64,000 nt of DNA from Asticcacaulis sp. MM231 (GTDB lineage: Bacteria > Pseudomonadota > Alphaproteobacteria > Caulobacterales > Caulobacteraceae). The notes beneath the pieces were generated by a model. That model searched no databases. It was not told the DNA's origin and was given only the letters and a program-made list of their open reading frames with translations. Shown here in pieces: positions 55,895-63,233 of this stretch; within the stretch, counting starts at the first letter, position 1, and every line of letters begins with the position of its first letter. The stretch is from the NCBI RefSeq assembly GCF_964186625.1, contig NZ_OZ075108.1, positions 868,001 through 932,000 on the forward strand, in the 5' to 3' direction. Made by a program: the position numbers and the translations under genes.

Positions 55895-55939
55895 GTGCGC
55901 GAGATCGTTACCAAGGTCGAACGTCTTATAGCGGTGTAA
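55895..55939 (+). repeat. Degenerate duplicate of the 3' end of cpdR
   Basis: These 45 bases match bases 55804-55848 of cpdR at about 35 of 45 positions and would encode VREIVTKVERLIAV followed by a stop, against LREIVTEVERLIAA in cpdR. It looks like the remnant of a tandem copy. No start or receiver domain remains. Confidence 0.7.
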
Positions 55940-55970
55940 GTGGCTTAAGCGTTCATCCCCTCAGAACAAC

Positions 55971-56006
55971 AAAAAAGGCGTCTGGTCGGAACCAGACGCC
56001 TTTTTT
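55971..56006. terminator. Bidirectional terminator between cpdR and tRNA-Val
   Basis: A6-GGCGTCTGGT pairs with ACCAGACGCC-T6 around a 4-base loop, strong in both directions. Confidence 0.9.
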
Positions 56007-56014
56007 ACTGAAGA

Positions 56015-56089
56015 TGGTGGGCGCTACAGGGATTGAACCTGTGACCCCTTCGATGTCAACGAAGTGCTCTCCCGCTGAGCTAAGCGCCC
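56015..56089 (-). tRNA. tRNA-Val (anticodon GAC)
   Basis: Read on the minus strand the 75 bases form a normal cloverleaf: acceptor GGGCGCT/AGCGCCC, D arm with AGCTCAGCGGGAGAGC, anticodon arm CTTCG-TTGACAT-CGAAG with GAC in the loop, T arm with GTTCAATCC, and a genome-encoded CCA end. No integrase or attachment site is seen nearby. Confidence 0.96.
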
Positions 56090-56265
56090 ATCTTCATTGG
56101 AAGAACCCCGTGAGGGAGAGCGGGTGTATAGCCAAGCCTTTGCCGGTTAGCAAGCGCCTCGAACAGTTTTTTTGGGGAAAAGGCGAAAAGGGCCTTTTAA
56201 CAGGGGACTGTTCCTTGCAGGCAAGGGTTTGCGCCGCATCAGACAGAGGCGGCCGACGTTAAGAT

Positions 56266-57078
56266 CTACTGCATCGCCACGTATTGATCGGCTAAGGCAC
56301 CGGCCTGACGGCGATCGTCGTCGCTCAGGGCGCGGGCATTGTCCATGATATCGAGCAGTTTGTCGGCATTCTCATCGCCACCATCGGCAGCCAGCAGCGC
56401 CCAGGCATAGGCCTGCACCTTGTCCTGTTTGACGCCTTCGCCCAGATAATAGAGATCGGCGAGGCGGCTCTGCGCCAGCGGCAGGCCCTGCTTCGCGGCG
56501 CTGGTGATAAGGGCCACGCCTTGCGCTTCGTCACGCGGCACATCGCGGCCGACAAAATACATATTGCCGAGATTATACTGGGCCGGTGCGTAGTTTTGCG
56601 CCGCCGATTTTTTATACCAGACAACGGCCTGCGCGATATCTCTCGTTACGCCTTCGCCATTCTCGTACATGGTGGCGATATTGAACTGGGCGATGTCGTA
56701 GCCCTGTTCGGCCGCCTTCTTGTACCAGAGAAAAGCCTGCGCCGGATCAGCCTTGACGGTCAGGCCATTATCATAGGCGACGCCGAGATTATATTCCGCG
56801 CCGACATAGCCCTGCTCGGCCGCCTTCAGCGTCCATGCTAGCGCCTTGTCGGTATCGACCGCGACGCCGTAGCCCATGCAGTAGGCCATGCCGAGTTCGG
56901 TCTGCGCCATCGCATCGCCGGCCTCGGCCCGGGCTTTCAGATCGCTGATATCGGCGGCCTGCGTTACGGTCTGCGAGGTGCCGCAGGTTTGTTTGGTCGG
57001 GGTTTGCGCGAAGGCGGGGGCGCTTAAGCTCAGAAATGCAGCGGTCATAAGGCCGGCGATTGCACTGTGATACTTCAT
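56266..57078 (-). CDS. Secreted Sel1-repeat protein
   Basis: A 270-residue exported protein: signal peptide MKYHSAIAGLMTAAFLSLSA and cleavage after APAFA, then about five Sel1 repeats of 36 residues (AQTELGMAYCMGYGVAVDTDKALAWTLKAAEQG, AEYNLGVAYDNGLTVKADPAQAFLWYKKAAEQG and similar, shown in part). ATG 57078 is set by GGAGGCG upstream. A longer frame to 57270 is unsupported. A periplasmic scaffold or binding role is inferred. Confidence 0.85.
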   Translation of the reverse strand: MKYHSAIAGLMTAAFLSLSAPAFAQTPTKQTCGTSQTVTQAADISDLKARAEAGDAMAQTELGMAYCMGYGVAVDTDKALAWTLKAAEQGYVGAEYNLGVAYDNGLTVKADPAQAFLWYKKAAEQGYDIAQFNIATMYENGEGVTRDIAQAVVWYKKSAAQNYAPAQYNLGNMYFVGRDVPRDEAQGVALITSAAKQGLPLAQSRLADLYYLGEGVKQDKVQAYAWALLAADGGDENADKLLDIMDNARALSDDDRRQAGALADQYVAMQ

Positions 57079-57208
57079 AACACGCCTCCGGCCGTCGATT
57101 ACGATACTGCCGGTTATATGGAGCGATGTGTCAATTTCTGCCAGTAGCGACGCGCAGGTATTTGGCCATTGTGCGCCGCGGTAAGCATTTCGGTCACAAT
57201 GCGTGGCT

Positions 57209-58387
57209 TTAGGGCCACAGTTTGAGCGGCAGTTTGTGCGATTCCGGACGGATATAGTCATAAACCGCAAGGCCGGCGTCAGGATCGCTGAAGGTGCGCC
57301 AGCTTCTTTCGGCCATGGCGACGCGCGCGTCCTTCATGCCGTCCTTCCAGTGCTCGTCGATCGATACCTGCCAGAACTCATAGTCCTTGGACTGGATTTC
57401 TCGACGGTTCTGGCGATTGATGAGGTGGACCAGACTAACGCGCCCGCCATTGAGATCAGCCTGCTTCGTGCCACAGATGCTTTCAAGCAAATCGGGCGGT
57501 ACATGGGCGGCCAGTTGGCGGATGGCCTGGCGCAGGCGGTACTTTTCCAGGAAGGCATCGGTATTCAGGCGGGTGCGGCTCGAATAGGTGATGTCCTTCA
57601 TCCGTTCCTGCACCTCGTCCATCGTGGCCGGGTCGGGGCCTTCGGCGCTGAACAGGTCGATCTGGAAGATGAGGGTGTCTTTCGCCACGCCGGCATCAAG
57701 CACATAGCTGAGCGGGGTGTTGGAGACGAGGCCACCGTCCCAGTAGGGCTCGCCATCGATATAGACCGCCGGGAAACCGGGCGGCAGGGCGGCGCTGGCC
57801 ATAACGTGCTCGGGCCGTATGACCTGATCGCGGCTGTCGAAATAGACGAAATTGCCCGAACGGATGTGGACGGCGCCCAGGCTCAGGCGGGTTGTGCCGT
57901 TGTTGATGCGGTCGAAATCGACATGGCGCAAAAGCGTTTCGCGCAAAGGTGCGGTGTCGTAAAAGCTGGTGGCTTCGGGCGTGCCGCGCTTGTTGAACCA
58001 CGGCAGGAAGAACCATGGACGGTAGAAGTTTTTCACCCCCGCCATCAAACTCATCAGGCCGCTCATCTGGCGGAAGCTCAGGTCGCTGACATCGTGCTTG
58101 CTGGCGAGGGCTTCGCCGGGCACGGTGGTGCCGATTTCATTCCAGAAGGCGCGCAGATGGTCGATGCGGTGTTCCGGCGCGTTGCCGGCGATGATGGCGG
58201 CGTTGATGGCGCCGATGGAGATGCCGGCGATCCAGTCGGGCTCGACGCCGTTTTCGTGCAGCACCTCGTAAGCGCCGGCCTGATAGGCGCCCAGCGCGCC
58301 GCCGCCTTGCAGCACGAGCACGGTCTGGTCGTAGGTCTGATCAACGACAGGATCGGAGGGAACGGGGAGGTCTTTTTCAAACGACAT
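57209..58387 (-). CDS. Patatin-like phospholipase
   Basis: A 392-residue lipolytic acyl hydrolase with a Ser-Asp dyad. Visible: the oxyanion Gly-rich loop QGGGALGAYQAGAY (residues 28-40), nucleophile Ser57 in GISIG, and the Asp in EPYWDGGLVSNTPL (DGG). A C-terminal DUF3734 region (FQIDLFSAEGPDPATMDEVQERMKDITYSSR in part) is typical of this subfamily, some of which act on polyhydroxybutyrate or phospholipids. No signal peptide. The leader is very short: a terminator of the upstream gene ends about 6 bases before its start codon. Confidence 0.93.
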   Translation of the reverse strand: MSFEKDLPVPSDPVVDQTYDQTVLVLQGGGALGAYQAGAYEVLHENGVEPDWIAGISIGAINAAIIAGNAPEHRIDHLRAFWNEIGTTVPGEALASKHDVSDLSFRQMSGLMSLMAGVKNFYRPWFFLPWFNKRGTPEATSFYDTAPLRETLLRHVDFDRINNGTTRLSLGAVHIRSGNFVYFDSRDQVIRPEHVMASAALPPGFPAVYIDGEPYWDGGLVSNTPLSYVLDAGVAKDTLIFQIDLFSAEGPDPATMDEVQERMKDITYSSRTRLNTDAFLEKYRLRQAIRQLAAHVPPDLLESICGTKQADLNGGRVSLVHLINRQNRREIQSKDYEFWQVSIDEHWKDGMKDARVAMAERSWRTFSDPDAGLAVYDYIRPESHKLPLKLWP

Positions 58388-58392
58388 GGCAC

Positions 58393-58427
58393 AAAAATCC
58401 CGATATCAGGAACGCGATACCGGGATT
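58393..58427 (-). terminator. Rho-independent terminator of the SIMPL-domain gene
   Basis: On the minus strand AATCCCG (from 58427) pairs with CGGGATT, with an inner TATC/GATA extension, then T5. It ends only six bases before the patatin ATG. Confidence 0.65.
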
Positions 58428-58462
58428 ATATTGCACTGCAATAAGTTAAATTCAAGGCGCGA

Positions 58463-59374
58463 TCAGTTCAGGCCGTAGACCACGCAGGACTTGGCGTCGA
58501 GCCGTTGCAGCGGCGGAACCTGAATAAACGGGTTTTGCAGCGCCTTGGCTTCAAGATATTCAGCCGAGCCGGGCGCATAATCCGCCATGGCCATGGCCAT
58601 GGGCGCGGGTGGTGGCGCCGGGGCATTGGCACGCGTGCCAGTCACCATCACTTCTACCTCCCGAGCCTGGGTATTATCCCAGCTTCCTTCCGGGGCGCGG
58701 GCGAGGATATCGGTCTCGCAGGCGCGGCCGGTCGGGTCGATCACCTTGATGCCGCCGAGCTTGCCACCCGCCGCCGCCGCCGATTGCAGGGCGCGGGTGT
58801 GGGCGTCCTTGGTGGCCTCGGTATAGAGCCAGGTGTTGGTGGCGTTATCGGCCTGCAGGCTGAAACTGATTGGCGTTGACGAGGTGGGGGCCGCCGCCAG
58901 CACCAGTGCATAGGCCTTCTCTAACTGGGCGGTGTCGCGCACCTCGACCGACAGGTTGAGCGACACCTGATACTTGTCGATCTTGTCGCCGCGCTGGTCT
59001 TCGATTTTGTTGCCGTTCTTGTCGCGGTACTGCTCATAGAGCGCGCGCATCGAGAAGCTGGTGGTGATCCGCACCTTGTCGGAGCCAAGCTTGGCCAGGG
59101 CCTGATTGAGGCCGCGCGTCTGGGCGATCGCCTGGGCCTGGGCCTTTTCCGCCGTATCGGCCACGGTCAGGAAGGTGGCCGAGAAACTGGCGCGGTTGGC
59201 CGGCACCTCGGTATAGACGTAGCCGGTCTGGGTAATGACGCTTTCCTTCATCCACCATGGCGCCTTGTCATAGGGCGAGGCGGCGACAGGCGCGGTCTGG
59301 CTTTGGGCTAAGGCCGTGGTGCCGGTGGCGGCCAGAAGGCCCGCCGTGACGCTTAAAAGCAGGAATGTACGCAT
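58463..59374 (-). CDS. SIMPL-domain (DUF541) periplasmic protein
   Basis: A 303-residue exported protein: signal peptide to TTALAQ, then the SIMPL/DUF541 fold (VPANRASFSATFLTVADTAEKAQAQAIAQTRGLNQALAKLGSDKVRITTSFSM, in part, and a C-terminal SVEVRDTAQLEKAYALVLAA). SIMPL proteins are periplasmic or outer-membrane-associated and some relate to kinase signalling or beta-barrel assembly. Function here is unknown. ATG 59374 begins the signal peptide. A longer frame is not supported. Confidence 0.85.
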   Translation of the reverse strand: MRTFLLLSVTAGLLAATGTTALAQSQTAPVAASPYDKAPWWMKESVITQTGYVYTEVPANRASFSATFLTVADTAEKAQAQAIAQTRGLNQALAKLGSDKVRITTSFSMRALYEQYRDKNGNKIEDQRGDKIDKYQVSLNLSVEVRDTAQLEKAYALVLAAAPTSSTPISFSLQADNATNTWLYTEATKDAHTRALQSAAAAGGKLGGIKVIDPTGRACETDILARAPEGSWDNTQAREVEVMVTGTRANAPAPPPAPMAMAMADYAPGSAEYLEAKALQNPFIQVPPLQRLDAKSCVVYGLN

Positions 59375-59465
59375 GGATGAGCCCTCTCTGGTTGTTGTTT
59401 GAGGCATATCACCACCGCCTTACGGCGAAACTTAGACCTTTCCAGACGCGTGGAATAAAGCTGTC

Positions 59466-60749
59466 CTATTTTTTGCTGTCGGCCAGCAGGAGGATGGTGC
59501 CAAGCGTGGTGACCATGGCCTTTATGTCGGCTTCCGGCTGGAGATCGAGATCTTCCTCGGGCGAGTGCATCCCCTTGACCGAAAAGCCGGAACCGAGCGT
59601 GGTTGTGGGGATGCCGAGGCTCATTGGCAGGTTGGCGTCGGTCGAACTGGCCTCGTAAGCCACCTTGCCGCCATTGACGGCGATGGCCGCGGCGGCCGTC
59701 CGGATGATCGGCGCCTGCGGGTCGATCTTGGCCACCGGGCGGTCGCCGATAACGTCGAGCTTGAGGGTGATGGCCCCCTTGGCGGTTGAGCGGCGGGCGT
59801 TTTCGGCGGTCACAGCGTCCTTGACCTTGGCGAGGAAGCCGGTTTCCAGATCTTTTAGCGAGGTTACGTCTTCTGAGCGCATATCGACCGACATCGAGAC
59901 CTGTGACGGAATCGAATTGACCGAGGTGCCGCCTTCGACAATGCCGACATTAAAGACCGTGCCGTGGCCGGGAGGCGCTTTCGTGGCAGCGAAGCGGGTG
60001 ATGGCGTCGCCCATGGCGTAGGCGGGGTTGACGATGCCAAAATCGAGCATCGAATGGCCGCCGGGGCCGGAGAAGGTGGCGCGGTAACGCTTGGAGCCGA
60101 GCGCGCCGGTCATCAGCGGGCGTAAGCCGCCGGGTTCAAGCGCGATGAAGGCGTCGATCTTGCCGGCGTAATCGCCCTTGGTGAACAGGTAGCGGACCCC
60201 GCGCAGGTCGCCCAGGCCTTCTTCGCCGACATCGCCGACGAACAGGATGTCGCCCTTCGTGGTGATGGCAGCGGCATCAAGCGCCCGGATCAGGCCGAGC
60301 ATGACGCCCAGGCTGGAGGTGTCGTCGCCGATACCGGGCGCGCTCAGTCGGGTCGACGTGCGCCTGACCTTAACATCGGTGCCTTCGGGGAAGACCGTAT
60401 CGAGGTGCGCGCCGACCGCCACAAGCGGGCCGCCGCCAGTGCCCTTGCGCAGACCCATGACATTGCCCTCGGCATCCATGCGGACATCGCTCAGGCCGTG
60501 GGATTTCAACAGTGCCATGAAGGCCTCGGCGCGCGCCTGCTCCTTGAAGGGCGGGGCTGGGATTTCGGTCAGGGTGACGATATCGTCGACAATGCGGGGA
60601 TAATCGCTGGTCAGGTGCGCTTTGGCGGCGGCGATCCCGGGGCTGGCGAACAGGCGCTTCGCGGCGGCCTCATAAGAATCAGCGGCATGGATGGGCAGGG
60701 CGATGACGCCCAGAAGGCACATAAGTGTGATGGACTTGCCGGTGATCAT
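59466..60749 (-). CDS. Exported M20-family metallopeptidase
   Basis: A 427-residue di-zinc peptidase with a signal peptide (LMCLLGVIALPIHA|AD), so it acts in the periplasm. Metal ligands and catalytic residues: AVGAHLDTVFPEG (His, Asp), GIGDDTSSLGVML (bridging Asp), VGEEGLGDLRG (Glu, Glu), ALEPGG and the C-terminal HSPEEDL His. The lid domain has SGPGGHSM. M20 members include carboxypeptidases, dipeptidases and tripeptidase-like enzymes, and the substrate is not settled here. ATG 60749 has AGGGGAAG upstream. Confidence 0.9.
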   Translation of the reverse strand: MITGKSITLMCLLGVIALPIHAADSYEAAAKRLFASPGIAAAKAHLTSDYPRIVDDIVTLTEIPAPPFKEQARAEAFMALLKSHGLSDVRMDAEGNVMGLRKGTGGGPLVAVGAHLDTVFPEGTDVKVRRTSTRLSAPGIGDDTSSLGVMLGLIRALDAAAITTKGDILFVGDVGEEGLGDLRGVRYLFTKGDYAGKIDAFIALEPGGLRPLMTGALGSKRYRATFSGPGGHSMLDFGIVNPAYAMGDAITRFAATKAPPGHGTVFNVGIVEGGTSVNSIPSQVSMSVDMRSEDVTSLKDLETGFLAKVKDAVTAENARRSTAKGAITLKLDVIGDRPVAKIDPQAPIIRTAAAAIAVNGGKVAYEASSTDANLPMSLGIPTTTLGSGFSVKGMHSPEEDLDLQPEADIKAMVTTLGTILLLADSKK

Positions 60750-60808
60750 GCGCTTCCCCTGATGAACTGCTGCATAAAGCTGGCAGATAAAGGAGTGATG
60801 GGCAAGCT

Positions 60809-61171
60809 TTAGCGCGCCTGTTTCAGGCCTAGATACCACATCAGGCTGAGGAAGGCGCCCTTGACATAGGGCAGGGCGGCCATGGTGACGAGTCCAAGCG
60901 AGATCACCATGGTGGGCACCACGACCTGAAGTGGATATTCATAGAAGAAGCCGAACATGAAGGCCGGCGCGATGATCAGGTGGCCAACCAGAATCATGGT
61001 GACATAGGCCGGGCCGTCATCGGTGGGGTAGAGGCTGAGCGGAGTCTGGCAATGGCTGCACGCATCAACCACCTTGAGATAGCCGCGAAACGCCGGCGCT
61101 TCGCCACAGCACGGGCACTTGCGCTGGAGGCCGCGCAACAGGGCTGTGGTCAGTTTGACGCCATTTCTCAT
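60809..61171 (-). CDS. DUF983 membrane protein
   Basis: A 120-residue protein with a zinc-ribbon-like N-terminus (RKCPCCGEAPAFRGYLKVVDACSHC, two CxxC units) and three membrane helices (YVTMILVGHLIIAPAFMFGFF, VVVPTMVISLGLVTMAALPYV, FLSLMWYLG). DUF983 genes often lie near cytochrome oxidase assembly genes, but none is here. Divergent from the ArsR-methyltransferase gene across a 135-base region. Confidence 0.9.
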   Translation of the reverse strand: MRNGVKLTTALLRGLQRKCPCCGEAPAFRGYLKVVDACSHCQTPLSLYPTDDGPAYVTMILVGHLIIAPAFMFGFFYEYPLQVVVPTMVISLGLVTMAALPYVKGAFLSLMWYLGLKQAR

Positions 61172-61279
61172 AGGGATACTTTCTATGCTGAAACCTCATA
61201 ATGGTATATAAAGAGCAAAATTGCCATGCGTTAAGCTGACGCACCTAATTTTGGGTGCATCCAAAAAACGCTTGCATGC

Positions 61280-61301
61280 CATATAAAGATATCTTTATAT
61301 G
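61280..61301. promoter_or_regulatory. Perfect 22-base palindrome, probable operator of the ArsR-methyltransferase regulator
   Basis: CATATAAAGAT is followed by its exact complement ATCTTTATATG, ending 5 bases before the regulator start codon. A related half-site (GTATATAAAGAG) appears around 61203-61214 toward the DUF983 gene. A palindrome of this size is typical for ArsR-family dimers. Confidence 0.6.
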
Positions 61302-61306
61302 GTTAT

Positions 61307-62278
61307 ATGTTATCTCATCATGTCAAAACCGATTTCAATACTCTGCTCGAAGCGCTGAAGGCTGCGGGCGAGCCGACGCGTCTGCGTCTGTTGCGCTTGC
61401 TGGCGCGTGAGGAGTTGTCCGTGATGGAACTGGTGTCGATCCTCAGCCAAAGCCAGCCACGCATCTCGCGCCACCTCAAACTGATGAGCGAGGCCGGCCT
61501 GATCGAGCGTTTCCCCGATGGCGCCTGGGTGTTTTACCGCTTGTCGTCGGCCCCCACTATCCGCCCGCTGGTCGATGCCATCCTTCATCAGCTCGATGAC
61601 GCCTATGGCGAAGACCTGCAGCAGCTTGAAGCGGTGCGGCAATCAAGGCGCAAGTCGGCGGAAGGTTACTTCGAGACGATCGCGCCGAAGTGGGACGAGA
61701 TTCGCAGCCATTATGTTTCCGAGGCCGATGTCGAGGCGGCGGTGGTCAAGGCGCTGGGCGACCGGCCAATCAATGCCCTGATCGATCTCGGCACGGGTTC
61801 CGGCCGTATGCTGACCCTGTTGGCGGCCCGCGCAAAATCGGCTATCGGCATCGACCTGTCGCAGCACATGCTCAACATCGCCCGCTCGAAGGCCTTCGAG
61901 GCCCGGCTTGAGGGCGTCGATTTCCGCCACGGCGATATTTACGATACCCGCCTGCCGGCGCAGTCGGCCGATCTGGTGGTGGTCCATCAGGTGCTGCACT
62001 TCCTGGCCGATCCTGGGCGCGCCATCACTGAGGCCTCCCGCCTGCTCAAACCCGGCGGCAGCTTGCTGATCGCCGATTTCGAGCATCATAATTTCGAAAT
62101 CATGCGTGAACAGTATCAGCACCGTCGCCTCGGCATGCTGGACGAGGACATGCGAAGCTGGCTGGACGCCGCGGGCCTGACGCTGAGTGCATCGGTCGCC
62201 CTGCCGCCGAAAGCCAGATCCGGACCCAGCCGCGTCGGCCTGACCGTCAAGATATGGCTCGCCGAAAAGACCCTCTGA
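61307..62278 (+). CDS. ArsR-family regulator fused to a SAM methyltransferase-like domain
   Basis: A 323-residue two-domain protein. Residues 1-100: winged HTH of ArsR type (LEALKAAGEPTRLRLLRLLAREELSVMELVSILSQSQPRISRHLKLMSEAGLIE, in part) without the usual metal-binding Cys. From about 130: Rossmann-type class I methyltransferase (LIDLGTGSGRMLTLLA, GIDLSQHMLNIAR, VVHQVLHFLADPGRAITEASRLLKPGGSLLIAD, given in parts). Sits directly upstream of metF, so it probably senses SAM or S-adenosylhomocysteine and controls methionine/folate genes. It starts just after a perfect palindrome with almost no room for a leader. Confidence 0.9.
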   Translation: MLSHHVKTDFNTLLEALKAAGEPTRLRLLRLLAREELSVMELVSILSQSQPRISRHLKLMSEAGLIERFPDGAWVFYRLSSAPTIRPLVDAILHQLDDAYGEDLQQLEAVRQSRRKSAEGYFETIAPKWDEIRSHYVSEADVEAAVVKALGDRPINALIDLGTGSGRMLTLLAARAKSAIGIDLSQHMLNIARSKAFEARLEGVDFRHGDIYDTRLPAQSADLVVVHQVLHFLADPGRAITEASRLLKPGGSLLIADFEHHNFEIMREQYQHRRLGMLDEDMRSWLDAAGLTLSASVALPPKARSGPSRVGLTVKIWLAEKTL

Positions 62279-62315
62279 TCTGTCGCCTTCACAGGCTGAA
62301 TTGAGACCAAATATT

Positions 62316-63233
62316 ATGAGCCCCTCGCTGAACCCCAATCTCACCTCCGATCTGGCCCCGATCGCGCGTTCGCTCGCCGGCGGCGGCCAGAACCTGAAGG
62401 TGTCGTTTGAATTTTTCCCGCCCAAGTCGGAAGAGATGGAGACCACATTGTGGGAGTCGATCCGACGCCTTGCGCCGCTAAACCCTGAGTTTGTCTCGGT
62501 GACCTATGGCGCCGGTGGTTCGACCCGCGAGCGCACGCACCGCACGGTCAAGCGCATCCTCGACGAGACGCACCTCAAGCCGGCAGCTCACCTGACCTGC
62601 GTCGATGCCTCGCGCGAAGAGGTCGATGAGGTGATCCGTGGCTACTGGGAGGCCGGCGTGCGCCATATCGTGTCGCTGCGCGGTGATCCCCCTACAGGTT
62701 TCGGCGATTACACGCCACGCGCTGATGGCTACCAAAACGCCACCGAACTGACTGCCGCCATCAAAAAGATCGGCGATTTCGAGGTCAGCGTCGGGGTCTA
62801 TCCGGAAAAGCACCCGCAATCGCCATCACTTGATTTCGATCTCGATGTCCTGCGCCAGAAGGTCGATGCCGGCGCCACACGCGGCATCAGCCAGTTCTTC
62901 TTCGAGCCGCATACCTTCCTGCGTTACCGTGACGCGGTGGCCGACGCCGGCATTCGTATCGACCTTACGCCGGGCATCATGCCGGTGACCAATTTCAAGG
63001 GCCTGCGCCGGATGGCGGCGGCGTGCGAAGCGGCAGTGCCCGGCTGGATGGAGCGCTTGTTCGAGGGGCTCGACGACGACGCCGAAACGCGCAAGCTGCT
63101 GGCCTCGGCCGTGGCGGTGGAGATGTGTCTGGGGCTTGAGCGCGAAGGGGTGGAAAACTTCCACTTCTATACGCTCAATCGCGCCGATCTTGTGTTTGCC
63201 ATCGGGCGGATATTGGGATTGCAAACCGCATGA
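62316..63233 (+). CDS. metF: MetF, methylenetetrahydrofolate reductase
   Basis: FAD enzyme that reduces 5,10-methylene-THF to 5-methyl-THF for methionine synthesis. The 305-residue TIM barrel has VSFEFFPPKSEEME, FVSVTYGAGGSTRERT, HLTCVDASREEVDEVI, HIVSLRGDPP, VGVYPEKHP, ISQFFFEPHTFLRY, TPGIMPVTN and C-terminal ENFHFYTLNRADLVF. Start ATG 62316. The regulator gene ends 37 bases upstream. The stop overlaps the beta-lactamase gene start (ATGA), so the two are coupled. Confidence 0.96.
   Translation: MSPSLNPNLTSDLAPIARSLAGGGQNLKVSFEFFPPKSEEMETTLWESIRRLAPLNPEFVSVTYGAGGSTRERTHRTVKRILDETHLKPAAHLTCVDASREEVDEVIRGYWEAGVRHIVSLRGDPPTGFGDYTPRADGYQNATELTAAIKKIGDFEVSVGVYPEKHPQSPSLDFDLDVLRQKVDAGATRGISQFFFEPHTFLRYRDAVADAGIRIDLTPGIMPVTNFKGLRRMAAACEAAVPGWMERLFEGLDDDAETRKLLASAVAVEMCLGLEREGVENFHFYTLNRADLVFAIGRILGLQTA

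Noticed and set aside
56015..56089. tRNA-Val as an integration site for a mobile island
   Set aside because: No integrase, no direct repeat of the tRNA 3' end and no change in gene style nearby.
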